Positions 1 to 8,633 of a stretch of 64,000 bases of DNA are shown here, piece by piece (within the stretch, counting starts at the first letter, position 1; each line of letters begins with the position of its first letter). A program made the position numbers and the translations under genes. Below the pieces are notes generated by a model that did not search any database, was not told the origin of the DNA, and saw only the letters and a list, made by a program, of their open reading frames with translations. This DNA is from Sulfitobacter brevis. Lineage in GTDB: Bacteria > Pseudomonadota > Alphaproteobacteria > Rhodobacterales > Rhodobacteraceae. Location: the NCBI RefSeq assembly GCF_900112755.1, contig NZ_FOMW01000003.1, positions 62,001 to 126,000 of the forward strand, given 5' to 3'.

Positions 1-282
1 GTGCGGACATCGCCCGACCTGCGGATCGCGACCGCCTATGTGCTGCCGCTGGGCGGTTTGGGCAAAGACGAGGTGCTGAAACTGCTGGCCCGCAACAAGG
101 GTGAGCTGCGCCGCTTGGTGGCCAAGAAGCTGAACCTGAAGTTCGCCCCCGAGCTACGCTTCCAGCTGGATCACACCTTTGACCAGATGGATGCAACCAG
201 CCGGATGTTGGCGCAAGACGTGGTGCGCCGTGATGCAGATGCGCCCGATGGGGATGCCCAGACTGACGGGCCGGATGAATGA
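1..282 (+). CDS. rbfA: Ribosome-binding factor A, C-terminal part (5' end outside window)
   Basis: The 93 visible codons match the C-terminal half of RbfA, a small KH-fold factor that binds the free 30S subunit and assists 16S rRNA 5'-end maturation and cold adaptation. The segment with [10 protein letters not shown] near residues 52-61 is the typical RbfA end, followed by an acidic tail rich in Asp. The GTG at base 1 is an internal valine, because the family has about 40 more N-terminal residues. The stop overlaps the next start (ATGA), so the two genes are co-transcribed. It sits ahead of truB as in many bacterial nusA-infB-rbfA-truB clusters. Confidence 0.9.
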   Translation: MRTSPDLRIATAYVLPLGGLGKDEVLKLLARNKGELRRLVAKKLNLKFAPELRFQLDHTFDQMDATSRMLAQDVVRRDADAPDGDAQTDGPDE

Positions 283-1019
283 TACGCGCCCTCACACTTT
301 TGGGTGTATTGCTGTGGGCGCTGCCTGCCGCTGCAACAACTTGTAGCAATCAAAGCTTCCAAGGCAAAAGCTATGCCGTTTGCGAGGTGGATTTGACCGC
401 CGAACGGTTGGAGCTGTTCCTCAATGACGACGAAGGCCGCACTTTTGGCTATTTCGGCAATATCGAGAAAGCGCTGCGGGCCGAGGGCCAGCAACTTGGC
501 TTTGCGATGAATGCGGGCATGTATCACGACGACCGCGCGCCGGTTGGTTATTACCTTGAAAACGGGCGCGAATTCCAACGGGTGATCAGCTCCGAAGGGC
601 CGGGTAACTTTGGCCTGCTGCCCAATGGAGTGCTCTGTCTGCGCGACGGGCGGGCCGATGTGTTCGAAACCCGCGCCTTTGTAAATGCTGGCCCCGCCTG
701 CCGGTCCGCGACCCAGTCCGGCCCGATGCTGGTGATTGACGGGGCGCTGCATCCGCGGTTTTTAAAAGACGGCACCTCGCGCTATGTGCGCAACGGCGTT
801 GGCACCTCGGCGGCAGGCAAGCGCGCGGTTTTCGTGATCTCCAACGAGGTGGTAAACTTTCACGAATTCGCCAGTTTCTTCCGCGATCATCTGAAACTGC
901 CCAATGCGCTTTATTTCGATGGGAATGTCTCGCGGTTGCGGGCGCCAGATTTGGGCCGCGATGATGCAGGCTTCAGCGCTTTGGGGCCGATCATCGGCGT
1001 GGTCGAGCCTGCCAAGTAG
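279..1019 (+). CDS. Secreted phosphodiester glycosidase family protein (DUF2233/NAGPA-like)
   Basis: 246 residues with an N-terminal signal peptide (hydrophobic residues 4-19, cleavage likely after PAAA), so the protein is periplasmic. The body has features of the phosphodiester glycosidase (NAGPA/DUF2233) family: [11 protein letters not shown] near residues 75-85, a [10 protein letters not shown] segment near 148-157 and a late LYFDGNVSR motif. Known relatives cleave sugar-phosphate diester bonds; the substrate here is unknown. It starts inside the last codons of rbfA with a 4-base overlap, so it is translationally coupled to it. Confidence 0.82.
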   Translation: MIRALTLLGVLLWALPAAATTCSNQSFQGKSYAVCEVDLTAERLELFLNDDEGRTFGYFGNIEKALRAEGQQLGFAMNAGMYHDDRAPVGYYLENGREFQRVISSEGPGNFGLLPNGVLCLRDGRADVFETRAFVNAGPACRSATQSGPMLVIDGALHPRFLKDGTSRYVRNGVGTSAAGKRAVFVISNEVVNFHEFASFFRDHLKLPNALYFDGNVSRLRAPDLGRDDAGFSALGPIIGVVEPAK

Positions 1020-1129
1020 CGCCGACTAACGCTGACCGCGCGCGGGCTCTCTCACTTCAAGACATTTCTACTGGGCAGCAGGCCGTACACTATGTATAGC
1101 CTCCCACGCATTCGCAAAAAGGGCAGCAC

Positions 1130-2044
1130 ATGGCGCGTAAACGCAAGGGTCGGGATATTTCAGGGTGGATTATCGTGGACAAACCCGCAGGCCCCACCTC
1201 TACGACGGTCGTGAACAAAGTACGCTGGGCCTTGGATGCCAAGAAAGCGGGCCACGCTGGCACACTTGATCCTGACGCGACGGGCGTGTTGGCTATTGCT
1301 TTGGGCGAGGCGACTAAAACGGTGCCCTATATCACCGATGCCCTGAAAGCTTATTCCTTTACTGTTCGCTTGGGCATTTCCACCAACACCGACGATGCCG
1401 AAGGCGAAGTGATCGCGACCTCGGACCTGCGTCCCGACGATGCCGCGATCAAAGCCGTACTTGGCTCATTTGTCGGTGATATCCAGCAGATTCCACCGCA
1501 GTTTTCTGCCGTTAAGGTCGACGGTCAGCGCGCTTATAAACTGGCCCGTGCCGGTGAAGAGATGGAGCTGGCCGCCCGCCCGCTCTGGGTTGAAAGCCTA
1601 CTGCTCACCGATCGCCCCGACGTGGACCACGTCACGCTTGAGATGGTCTGCGGCAAGGGCGGCTACGTCCGCTCCATTGCCCGCGATCTAGGGCAAAAGC
1701 TCGGGTGCCTCGGACATGTCCGCGAATTGCGCCGTGAGTGGTCTGGCCCGTTCGAGGCCGCCAACGGGCTGACGCTGGAACAGATCGAAGCCATAGCCCG
1801 TACTCCCGAACTTGATGCCCATCTGCTGCCGATGGAACAGGGACTTTGCGACCTGCCCGAGGTGAAAGCCACGGATGAGGGCGCAGTGCGTCTGCGCAAT
1901 GGCAATCCCGGGATGGTGATCGGTACGGGCGTAGAATACGGCGATGAATGCTGGGCCTCCTACAAGGGCCGCGCCGTGGCCGTCGGCAGGTTCAAATCCG
2001 GCGAATTGCATCCTGCGCGGGTGTTCGCTGAACCCGCTGACTAA
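1130..2044 (+). CDS. truB: tRNA pseudouridine(55) synthase TruB
   Basis: TruB makes the universal pseudouridine-55 in the T-loop of tRNAs. The 304-residue length is normal for the family. Family motifs are clear: [13 protein letters not shown] at residues 12-24, and [15 protein letters not shown] near 41-55, which holds the catalytic Asp. The segment [12 protein letters not shown] near 177-188 is also typical, and the C-terminal part resembles the TruB_C_2 domain. It lies in its usual place between rbfA and rpsO, with a 110-base gap before it that could hold a promoter. Confidence 0.97.
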   Translation: MARKRKGRDISGWIIVDKPAGPTSTTVVNKVRWALDAKKAGHAGTLDPDATGVLAIALGEATKTVPYITDALKAYSFTVRLGISTNTDDAEGEVIATSDLRPDDAAIKAVLGSFVGDIQQIPPQFSAVKVDGQRAYKLARAGEEMELAARPLWVESLLLTDRPDVDHVTLEMVCGKGGYVRSIARDLGQKLGCLGHVRELRREWSGPFEAANGLTLEQIEAIARTPELDAHLLPMEQGLCDLPEVKATDEGAVRLRNGNPGMVIGTGVEYGDECWASYKGRAVAVGRFKSGELHPARVFAEPAD

Positions 2045-2087
2045 TACCGGTTTGCGCAGCAGGTGGCGGGATGCGACAACCCCCGCC

Positions 2088-2597
2088 ATGCTCGTTCGCC
2101 ATCACACCACCCCAGAAGCCGTATCGGTCGCGTCTTATTCGGCTTGCGAAAATTATCGCTATAGCCTTTGCCGGACATGGGATCCGCAGGGTTTGCGAGT
2201 GATGTTTTTGATGTTGAACCCCTCCACCGCAACCGAAATGCAAAACGACCCGACCGTCGGCCGCTGCGAGCAGCGCGCCCGTCGCTTGGGGTTTGGCAGC
2301 TTCGAGGTAACCAACATTTTCGCATGGCGCGCCACCGATCCGCGCAACATGCGCGCCGCCGATGATCCGGTGGGCACCCAGAATGACGCGGCCATCTTGC
2401 AGGGTGCCGCGCGGAGCGACCGGATCATCGCGGCTTGGGGCGTGCACGGTGCACACCAAGGGCGCGGCGTTGCGGTTGCTGCCCTGTTGCGGGCCCAAAA
2501 CCATGCGCTGTTCCATCTGGGATTATCTAAGGCGGGCCACCCCAAACACCCGCTCTACCTGCCCTATGCGCAGCAGCCCGTAGTGTGGGCCGAGTGA
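2088..2597 (+). CDS. DUF1643 domain protein
   Basis: 169 residues matching the DUF1643 family, with the diagnostic RVMFLMLNPSTATEMQNDPTV core (split here as residues about 38-58), a TNIFAWRATDP segment and a C-terminal LGLSKAGHPKHPLYLP segment. The biochemical role of the family is not established. The open frame extends upstream into truB, but the ATG at 2088 begins the conserved part and lies 43 bases after the truB stop. No strong Shine-Dalgarno is visible. It probably reads through from truB. Confidence 0.8.
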   Translation: MLVRHHTTPEAVSVASYSACENYRYSLCRTWDPQGLRVMFLMLNPSTATEMQNDPTVGRCEQRARRLGFGSFEVTNIFAWRATDPRNMRAADDPVGTQNDAAILQGAARSDRIIAAWGVHGAHQGRGVAVAALLRAQNHALFHLGLSKAGHPKHPLYLPYAQQPVVWAE

Positions 2598-2616
2598 CGC
2601 TGCACGACTTTACTAA

Positions 2617-2624
2617 TTAACCAT
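2617..2624 (+). promoter_or_regulatory. Candidate CtrA-type octamer upstream of RTX gene
   Basis: The bases TTAACCAT lie 93 bases upstream of the RTX protein start, in a short AT-rich patch of otherwise GC-rich intergenic DNA. This octamer equals the CtrA recognition sequence reported for several Alphaproteobacteria. One octamer is weak evidence by itself. Confidence 0.25.
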
Positions 2625-2716
2625 TCATGGCAATTCAGTTTGGTTCAGCGCCTCCTTGCGGCTATTGCACGAAGCGGACGCTCAACCGGAGTGTTGGCGA
2701 TTGGGGTGGATAAAGC

Positions 2717-3673
2717 ATGTTGTGGTTGGCAGGGCTCATGGGCTTGATGACAGTAAGCGCTGTCGTCTACATCGACGTCACCCCCGAGGACGAAAGCGAA
2801 GACCCCACGCCCCCGCCGGACGCCCCCTCCCAGCCGTTCGGTGATATCCTGTCTGGCACCTTTGACGATGATCTGCTGGCGGGTGGCAGTGGCGATGACC
2901 AAATCGGCGGCTATGCGGGCGAAGACCTGATCTACGGCGGCACAGGCGATGACGATTTGCACGGTGCTGAGGGCAATGACACAATTTCCGGCGATGCGGG
3001 CGATGACAGCCTCAATGGCAACGACGGCGACGACGATCTTTACGGCGGCACAGGCAACGACAGCCTGATGGGCCACAACGATGACGACTACCTCTATGGT
3101 GAGGACGGCGATGATTCTCTGCAAGGGTCCGCAGGCGATGACCAACTTAGTGGCGGCGCGGGAAATGACGTGCTGCAAGGCGGATTGGACGACGATGCGC
3201 TCGTTGGCGGCACAGGGGCCGATACCCTGTTCGGCGGCTGGGGTGACGATACGGTGAGCGGCCTTGAGTTGAGCACCAGTCTCTCCGGCCTCGTCGACAC
3301 CGATGCGGCGGATTATCTCAATGGCGGCGGGGGCGACGATCTGATCATCGCGGGTGCCGGCGATGTTGTGACGGCAGGCGACGGCGCCGACCAGATCATT
3401 TTCGGCGACTGGATCAACGAAGGCGGCGCCGCAGAAATCATGGATTACACACCGAGCGACGACAGTCTGCTCTTTGTTTGGGATGACAGCGCGGGCGATG
3501 CGACACCCCCCGCCATCGACATCCGCCCGGATCCCGATAATGCCGGGCAATTACAGGTCGTTCTTGATGGCACGGTCGTGGCCCAAGTCGCGGGCGACAT
3601 GCCCCTTACCGCCGCTGACATCGCGCTCATCCCGCTCAGTTCTGCCTTCGAGACCGGCCTGCTGAACAGCTGA
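2717..3673 (+). CDS. Membrane-anchored RTX calcium-binding repeat protein
   Basis: 318 residues. Residues 1-19 form a hydrophobic segment without a clear cleavage site, so it may be an inner-membrane anchor or uncleaved signal. Residues 23-40 are an acidic and proline-rich linker. Residues 54-179 are fourteen uninterrupted nonapeptides of the GGxGxDxLx RTX type, which fold into a calcium-loaded beta roll. Two further degenerate repeats occur near 205-235, and the last 80 residues lack repeats. No adhesin, protease or lipase domain is attached. A GGGGTGG ribosome site precedes the ATG. Such short RTX proteins with an N-terminal anchor are common in Roseobacters; the function is unknown. Confidence 0.85.
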   Translation: MLWLAGLMGLMTVSAVVYIDVTPEDESEDPTPPPDAPSQPFGDILSGTFDDDLLAGGSGDDQIGGYAGEDLIYGGTGDDDLHGAEGNDTISGDAGDDSLNGNDGDDDLYGGTGNDSLMGHNDDDYLYGEDGDDSLQGSAGDDQLSGGAGNDVLQGGLDDDALVGGTGADTLFGGWGDDTVSGLELSTSLSGLVDTDAADYLNGGGGDDLIIAGAGDVVTAGDGADQIIFGDWINEGGAAEIMDYTPSDDSLLFVWDDSAGDATPPAIDIRPDPDNAGQLQVVLDGTVVAQVAGDMPLTAADIALIPLSSAFETGLLNS

Positions 3674-3730
3674 TCCGGTCTTGACGACACCACCTGCCAC
3701 CACATCGGGTTAGCTCTACCCAGTTAGCCT

Positions 3731-3758
3731 TTGCCATTTCCCCGCAATTTTTCTATAC
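3731..3758 (+). promoter_or_regulatory. Predicted rpsO promoter
   Basis: TTGCCA at 3731-3736 and CTATAC at 3753-3758 are separated by 16 bases and resemble housekeeping sigma-70 -35 and -10 boxes. A transcript starting near 3765 would have a leader of about 105 bases before rpsO. Confidence 0.5.
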
Positions 3759-3772
3759 GCCCCCATTGGCAT

Positions 3773-3786
3773 GTGATTCTAATCAC
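3773..3786. promoter_or_regulatory. Palindrome GTGATT-CT-AATCAC just downstream of predicted rpsO promoter
   Basis: Six-base perfect inverted repeats separated by two bases form a 14-base operator-like palindrome about 8-21 bases after the predicted transcription start and 85 bases before the rpsO start codon. It also contains one GATTC (CcrM) site. It could bind a dimeric repressor or be part of the leader. Confidence 0.35.
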
Positions 3787-3870
3787 GCGGCAATACCTCC
3801 ACGGGCCTGTGCTGGACGACATCCCGGCCTGCGCCATTCATTTTTTACACTTTCCGAAAAGGAGACCCCG

Positions 3871-4140
3871 ATGTCGATTACACCAGAAGAAAAAGCCAAG
3901 GTCATGAAGGACTTTGGGGCCAAAGAAGGCGACACAGGTTCGCCCGAAGTACAGGTCGCCATTCTGTCGTCGCGCATCGCGACCCTGACCGAACACTTCA
4001 AAACCCACAAAAAAGACAACCACGGCCGCCGTGGTTTGTTGAAAATGGTCGCAACCCGCCGCAAGCTGCTTGACTACGTCAAGACCCGCGACGACGCGCG
4101 TTACCAAGACCTGATCAAACGTCTGGGCCTGCGCCGCTAA
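3871..4140 (+). CDS. rpsO: 30S ribosomal protein S15
   Basis: 89 residues, the usual S15 length. S15 binds the 16S rRNA central domain early in 30S assembly. Recognisable segments are [17 protein letters not shown] near 19-35, [24 protein letters not shown] near 45-68 (read in two parts) and the end IKRLGLRR. The ATG at 3871 follows AAAAGGAGA with good spacing; the longer upstream frame is not part of the protein. It is followed by its own terminator. Confidence 0.98.
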   Translation: MSITPEEKAKVMKDFGAKEGDTGSPEVQVAILSSRIATLTEHFKTHKKDNHGRRGLLKMVATRRKLLDYVKTRDDARYQDLIKRLGLRR

Positions 4141-4167
4141 CCTGCAGCACACCGCCGACACGACATC

Positions 4168-4204
4168 AAACCGCGCCTTGGCAACAGGGGGCGGTTTTTT
4201 TTGT
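4168..4204 (+). terminator. Rho-independent terminator of rpsO
   Basis: The arms AAACCGC (4168-4174) and GCGGTTT (4191-4197) are extended inward by CC/GG pairs and run into a T-rich tail (T8 then GTTTT). It starts 28 bases after the rpsO stop. Confidence 0.85.
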
Positions 4205-4304
4205 TTTGAGCCACAGTCCGCAACGCCATCAAACCCAACTTGATTTGGCAAGATAAACTCAAACCCTTCCCGAGTGACAGGCGGTGGCGCCCAAGACAGC
4301 GCGC

Positions 4305-5258
4305 CTACTTCGACCCAAAAGTTCGCTCGATCCGCCGCACGTTCTCAACACTATCCTGCGGGTCGCGTACGATCGAAGGGACAGGCCCCTCATGACGCAC
4401 GAAAATGCCGGTCACCCCTTCGGTGCAGCGCAGGGGCGCAAGCCCCGCCTGCGCCAGCATAGCGGTCAATGTCGCCGCCGAATAATCGGCCACATGGGCA
4501 ATATGAAAATAGGCCCGCAAGTTGTGGCTATACTCGCCCTCCGCCACCATGTTCAGCCCTGGCACTTCGATGAAGAGGTGATCGCCCGGTCCCATGTGCG
4601 CCCGAATTTGCGCAAGTAACTCCTTGGGCTTCGCAACATGTTCCAGCACATGCGAGAGGATAAATATCTTTGGCCCTTCAGGCAGGCTGTCGGGGAATGC
4701 CTCCGCCGTAAGATCAATCCCGAATTGTGCTGCCCCAAACCGAACGGCCGCCTCATCAAGATCACAGCCCTGCACGCTTTTTGCATGATCCCGAAAATAG
4801 GCGAGGATGCCCCCAGCAGAACACCCGATCTCGACCACATGGCTCTCGGCTATCTGCGCCGCGTCCAGCTCCTGAAGTAAAAAGCGGTGAAACCGCTCAC
4901 CGCGCTCGTTCTGCTCGGCAAGGATATGATCGTAATTCACCAGATCCGATTTGGTATAAAGCCTGCGATAATGATCGCGATAGAACACATCCAGAAACGA
5001 TTGGCTAAGGGCGGGATAGGTCTGCACCAGGCCACAGCTTTCGCAGATTTGCTTTTGGAGATCAAAACCGTAGCGGTCGCATTCGGCCAATAACGAAAAG
5101 TCGCGATTGCCACAGCACAGGCACCCGTCTTCAACCATATCCATCTGGCGGTACAGGTCCCGCACCAGCGCAATATGCTTGCGTCTGCTGCTTGTGACGC
5201 GGCGCAGCAGGCCGAAACCACGGCCAAATCGAGGGTGGGACAAAGCGCGGCGCGGCAT
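4305..5258 (-). CDS. Class I SAM-dependent methyltransferase with N-terminal zinc-binding segment
   Basis: 317 residues from the ATG at 5258, which follows AAGGA; the open frame continues 46 codons further upstream without conserved sequence. An N-terminal Cys cluster (CLCCG, then CESCG about 25 residues later) resembles the zinc-binding domain found before C-methyltransferases acting on nucleotide sugars. The Rossmann methyltransferase core follows, with VVEIGCSAGGILAYF as the SAM-binding motif I and HVLEHVAKPKELL as the post-motif region typical of Methyltransf_23. The substrate is probably a sugar or polysaccharide, but that is inference. It lies on the reverse strand between rpsO and pnp, which are normally adjacent, so it interrupts a conserved pair. 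Confidence 0.75.
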   Translation of the reverse strand: MPRRALSHPRFGRGFGLLRRVTSSRRKHIALVRDLYRQMDMVEDGCLCCGNRDFSLLAECDRYGFDLQKQICESCGLVQTYPALSQSFLDVFYRDHYRRLYTKSDLVNYDHILAEQNERGERFHRFLLQELDAAQIAESHVVEIGCSAGGILAYFRDHAKSVQGCDLDEAAVRFGAAQFGIDLTAEAFPDSLPEGPKIFILSHVLEHVAKPKELLAQIRAHMGPGDHLFIEVPGLNMVAEGEYSHNLRAYFHIAHVADYSAATLTAMLAQAGLAPLRCTEGVTGIFVRHEGPVPSIVRDPQDSVENVRRIERTFGSK

Positions 5259-5462
5259 ATAAGGCGTCCTTGTAAAACTGCCCGTATAGTGGCGGCAAAT
5301 TGGCAGTAAGCCAAGCGCGCAGATACCCTCGGTTTCGCTACCTGCCAATTCAAGCCCACGGCATTCAAACGCGGCACAGTGGCCGCGCCCTGCCAAAGAA
5401 CGCCACCCTTCCCATCACGCGCAAAACACTGTATGTCCCCGCAATCTGAAAGCCGGCGCCCG

Positions 5463-5537
5463 GACTCCAGCGCCCGACAAAGAAGATACCGGAGTCAGGG
5501 GCAATACGGCCCCTATGCAAATGGCCCGAACCGGGCC
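5463..5537 (+). promoter_or_regulatory. Structured 5' leader of pnp (three consecutive hairpins)
   Basis: Three inverted repeats lie in the 92 bases before the pnp start: GACTCC/GGAGTC (5463-5468 with 5491-5496), GGGGC/GCCCC (5498-5502 with 5509-5513), and GGCCCG/CGGGCC (5523-5528 with 5532-5537, three-base loop). In enterobacteria the pnp leader hairpin is cut by RNase III and then degraded by PNPase as autoregulation. A similar role here is inference. Confidence 0.45.
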
Positions 5538-5554
5538 AACCTTAGGAAACGTGA

Positions 5555-7693
5555 ATGTTTAACGTAACGACAAAATCGATCCAGTGGGGCGAAGAGACGC
5601 TGACACTGGAAACTGGCAAGGTTGCCCGTCAGGCTGACGGCTCCGTGATTGCCACGCTGGGCGAAACAACCGTCATGGCCAACGTGACTTTTGCCCGCAC
5701 GCAAAAGCCGGGTCAGGACTTCTTCCCGCTGACCGTCCACTACCAAGAAAAATACTATGCCGCCGGTAAAGTGCCGGGCGGTTTCTTCAAGCGCGAAGCG
5801 CGCCCAACCGAAAAAGAAACCCTGACAGCCCGCCTGATCGACCGTCCGATCCGCCCGCTGTTCGTGCCTGGTTTCAAAAACGAAGTACTGGTGATGTGCA
5901 CCGTGCTGAGCCACGACCTTGTTAACGACCCCGACATGGTTGCGATGATCGCGGCTTCCGCGGCGCTGACCATTTCCGGTGCGCCGTTCCGTGGCCCTAT
6001 TGCTGCCTGCCGCGTTGGTTTTGAGGATGGCGAATACATCCTGAACCCGACAGTCGACGACATGCAGGACCTGCGCCTGAACCCCGAGCAGCGTCTTGAT
6101 CTGGTTGTTGCCGGCACCAAAGACGCCGTGATGATGGTTGAATCCGAAGCTTATGAACTGTCCGAGGCAGAAATGCTCGGTGCCGTGAAATTCGCCCACG
6201 AAAGCATCCAGCCAGTTCTGGACCTGATCATTGATCTGGCCGAAGACGCCGCGAAAGAGCCTTTCGACTTCCAGCCTGTTGACTATTCGGCGCTGTCTGA
6301 TGCCGTCAAAAAAGCCGGCGAGACCGAAATGCGCGCTGCCTTCGCGATTGCTGACAAGCAAGAGCGTACCGCTGCGGTTTCTGCCGCACGCGAAACGATC
6401 AAGGCCTCCTTGAGCGAAGAGCAACTGGCTGATGCCAACCTCGGCTCCGCCCTGAAGAAGCTCGAAGCTTCGATCCTGCGCGGCGATGTGGTTAAAACCG
6501 GCAAGCGTATCGACGGTCGTCGCACTGACGAGATCCGCGATATCGTGTCCCAGACCGGCATCCTGCCACGGACCCACGGTTCGGCTCTGTTCACCCGTGG
6601 TGAAACACAGGGCTTGGTTGTGACCACGCTGGGCACCGGCGATGACGAACAGTTCATCGACGCGTTGCACGGCAACTTCAAATCCAACTTCCTGCTGCAC
6701 TATAACTTCCCTCCCTACTCGGTTGGTGAAGTTGGTCGTGTGTCTGGCCCGGGCCGCCGTGAAATCGGCCATGGCAAGCTGGCATGGCGTGCGTTGCAGG
6801 CGGTTCTGCCTGCGTCGACAGACTTCCCCTATACCATCCGCGTTGTGTCCGAGATCACCGAGTCTAACGGCTCGTCCTCGATGGCGTCGGTTTGCGGTGG
6901 CTCCTTGTCGATGATGGATGCGGGCGTTCCGCTGAAATCGGCTGTTGCCGGTGTGGCGATGGGTCTGATCCTCGAAGACGATGGCTCCTACGCGATCCTT
7001 TCGGACATTCTGGGTGACGAAGACCATCTCGGCGACATGGACTTCAAAGTTGCCGGTACCGAAAACGGCATCACCTCGCTGCAGATGGACATCAAGATCG
7101 CAGGCATCACGCCCGAGATCATGGAGAAAGCTCTGGAGCAGGCCAAAGTCGGTCGTATCCACATCCTCGGCGAGATGAACAAAGCGCTTTCCGGCGCGGC
7201 GGACTTCTCCGTGCACGCACCGCGCATCGAAACCATGCAGATCCCAACGGATAAAATCCGCGAAGTGATCGGTTCCGGTGGCAAGGTCATCCGCGAGATC
7301 GTGGAAGTGTCGGGCGCCAAGGTCGACATCAACGACGAAGGTATCATCAAGATCGCATCGCCAAACGGCGACAGCATCAAAAAAGCCTACGACATGATCT
7401 ATTCCATCGTGGCCGAGCCTGAAGAAGGCGCGATCTACACCGGTACAGTCGTCAAGATCGTCGACTTCGGTGCATTCGTGAACTTCTTTGGCAAGCGCGA
7501 TGGTCTGGTCCACGTGTCCCAGATCGAAAACCGCCGCCTGAATCATCCATCAGACGTTCTGAAGGAAGGCCAGGAAGTGAAAGTGAAGCTCTTGGGCTTT
7601 GACGATCGCGGCAAGGTTCGCCTGTCGATGAAGATGGTCAACCAGGAAACTGGCGAAGAGATGACGAAAGAAGAAGAAGGCGCCGAGGAGTAA
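5555..7693 (+). CDS. pnp: Polyribonucleotide nucleotidyltransferase (PNPase)
   Basis: PNPase degrades RNA 3'-5' by phosphorolysis and is a partner of the RNA degradosome. The 712-residue protein shows the two RNase PH domains (about 1-215 and 300-540) separated by an all-helical linker. The second PH domain carries the conserved [14 protein letters not shown] and [15 protein letters not shown] motifs. A KH domain follows near 555-610, with [15 protein letters not shown], and an S1 domain near 620-690, beginning [18 protein letters not shown]. The end is acidic. AGGA lies before the ATG, and the leader is strongly structured. Confidence 0.98.
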   Translation: MFNVTTKSIQWGEETLTLETGKVARQADGSVIATLGETTVMANVTFARTQKPGQDFFPLTVHYQEKYYAAGKVPGGFFKREARPTEKETLTARLIDRPIRPLFVPGFKNEVLVMCTVLSHDLVNDPDMVAMIAASAALTISGAPFRGPIAACRVGFEDGEYILNPTVDDMQDLRLNPEQRLDLVVAGTKDAVMMVESEAYELSEAEMLGAVKFAHESIQPVLDLIIDLAEDAAKEPFDFQPVDYSALSDAVKKAGETEMRAAFAIADKQERTAAVSAARETIKASLSEEQLADANLGSALKKLEASILRGDVVKTGKRIDGRRTDEIRDIVSQTGILPRTHGSALFTRGETQGLVVTTLGTGDDEQFIDALHGNFKSNFLLHYNFPPYSVGEVGRVSGPGRREIGHGKLAWRALQAVLPASTDFPYTIRVVSEITESNGSSSMASVCGGSLSMMDAGVPLKSAVAGVAMGLILEDDGSYAILSDILGDEDHLGDMDFKVAGTENGITSLQMDIKIAGITPEIMEKALEQAKVGRIHILGEMNKALSGAADFSVHAPRIETMQIPTDKIREVIGSGGKVIREIVEVSGAKVDINDEGIIKIASPNGDSIKKAYDMIYSIVAEPEEGAIYTGTVVKIVDFGAFVNFFGKRDGLVHVSQIENRRLNHPSDVLKEGQEVKVKLLGFDDRGKVRLSMKMVNQETGEEMTKEEEGAEE

Positions 7694-7726
7694 TCCTCCC
7701 ACGCATTTCTGACTTTGACGAAAGCG

Positions 7727-7760
7727 AAGGCCCCGATGTTCAGTCATCGGGGCCTTTTGC
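7727..7760 (+). terminator. Rho-independent terminator of pnp
   Basis: A perfect 12-base stem AAGGCCCCGATG (7727-7738) / CATCGGGGCCTT (7745-7756) with a six-base loop ends in a short T stretch, 34 bases after the pnp stop. Confidence 0.85.
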
Positions 7761-7897
7761 ATTTCCGGCCCCACCAAGCCACGCACCAGCCCGCGCTTTT
7801 CTTTGTAGAGCCGCTGGCATAAAAGCAGATGAAGCCCAAAGGAGCCCGCGATCATGGAACAGTTGCCTGCGACCAACTGTACAAAAGGAGCTACTTA

Positions 7898-8632
7898 ATG
7901 CCGCCCCGTAAAAAGAGCCGCTTTGAGAGCTTTTTCTCGCTCAAGCAACACCGACGCCGGCTCAGCAAAAATGCCGTACAGACACCTACCGGCAGTTTTG
8001 CCAGCTTGCGGGGGCAAATTGTAGAAGCCGGTGTGGCTCGCCAAACGCGTGGGTCCGACGATGATCTTGATCGTCACTTTAAAGCACTGGAGGCCGAGTT
8101 CTCTGGCCAAAGCGCGCTTTTGTTGGAGCATGCTCGATTGAATGTGCTGTTGCGCCGCAAGGTCTCGCCCAAAGAAACCTATGCGCGGTTTGTGGAGATG
8201 TGGCTGCAGGAACAAGACTATCTCCTGCAACACCTCAACATCCGCTGGATGGTATCTGCCTGCGACTCTGTGGCGGATTGGGACCCCGATCCGGCGGCGC
8301 GGGCGCGGGCGTTTTCGGCCTCGCTACTGGTCAATACCGTCAAAATGGCTGAGTCCGAGCGGTATTTCACCAAGACCGGCGGCGCGATCTTCGATCCTGA
8401 TCGGGTCGAGGACGTCCAGCACAATCTGGTGCCGCTGTTCGAGGGGTTGTCAGGGTTCACCGTCGGCACGGACGATACTTTGCGCAACATGCGTTGGCGG
8501 ATTGATGCGCAGAAAGACGAACATTTTACCGGCGCTATCCTCGCTGAGATTTTTCAGCGGCTTCAGGAAAGCGATACCGTCTATGCGCGTTTTCGCGCCC
8601 TGCACCACCGCGACCGGACAGGCTGGTGGTAG
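7898..8632 (+). CDS. Uncharacterised protein, 244 aa
   Basis: I do not recognise this family. The ATG at 7898 has AAAAGGAG at ideal spacing, so this start is preferred to an ATG 23 codons upstream. Residues 1-25 are very basic (PPRKKSRFESFF, then KQHRRR), suggesting contact with nucleic acid or membrane phosphate. The rest is soluble, mostly helical and Leu/Arg-rich, with a conserved-looking EMWLQEQDYLLQHLNIRWM segment (read in two parts near 109-128) and a C-terminal DRTGWW. There is no signal peptide or membrane segment. It stops one base before the end of the converging glycosyltransferase gene. Confidence 0.7.
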   Translation: MPPRKKSRFESFFSLKQHRRRLSKNAVQTPTGSFASLRGQIVEAGVARQTRGSDDDLDRHFKALEAEFSGQSALLLEHARLNVLLRRKVSPKETYARFVEMWLQEQDYLLQHLNIRWMVSACDSVADWDPDPAARARAFSASLLVNTVKMAESERYFTKTGGAIFDPDRVEDVQHNLVPLFEGLSGFTVGTDDTLRNMRWRIDAQKDEHFTGAILAEIFQRLQESDTVYARFRALHHRDRTGWW

Positions 8633-8633
8633 G

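Noticed and set aside
2875-3255. Tandem DNA repetition that could suggest a CRISPR or minisatellite
   Set aside because: The period is 27 bases in frame with degenerate codons encoding RTX nonapeptides; there are no identical repeats with unique spacers.
2645-3550. A 301-codon reverse frame with regular Val/Ile/Ala repeats
   Set aside because: The regularity is the mirror of the RTX nonapeptide codons on the forward strand.
5513-7546. A 677-codon open frame antisense to pnp
   Set aside because: The forward strand encodes an unmistakable PNPase; the antisense translation is His/Arg/Val-rich without domains.
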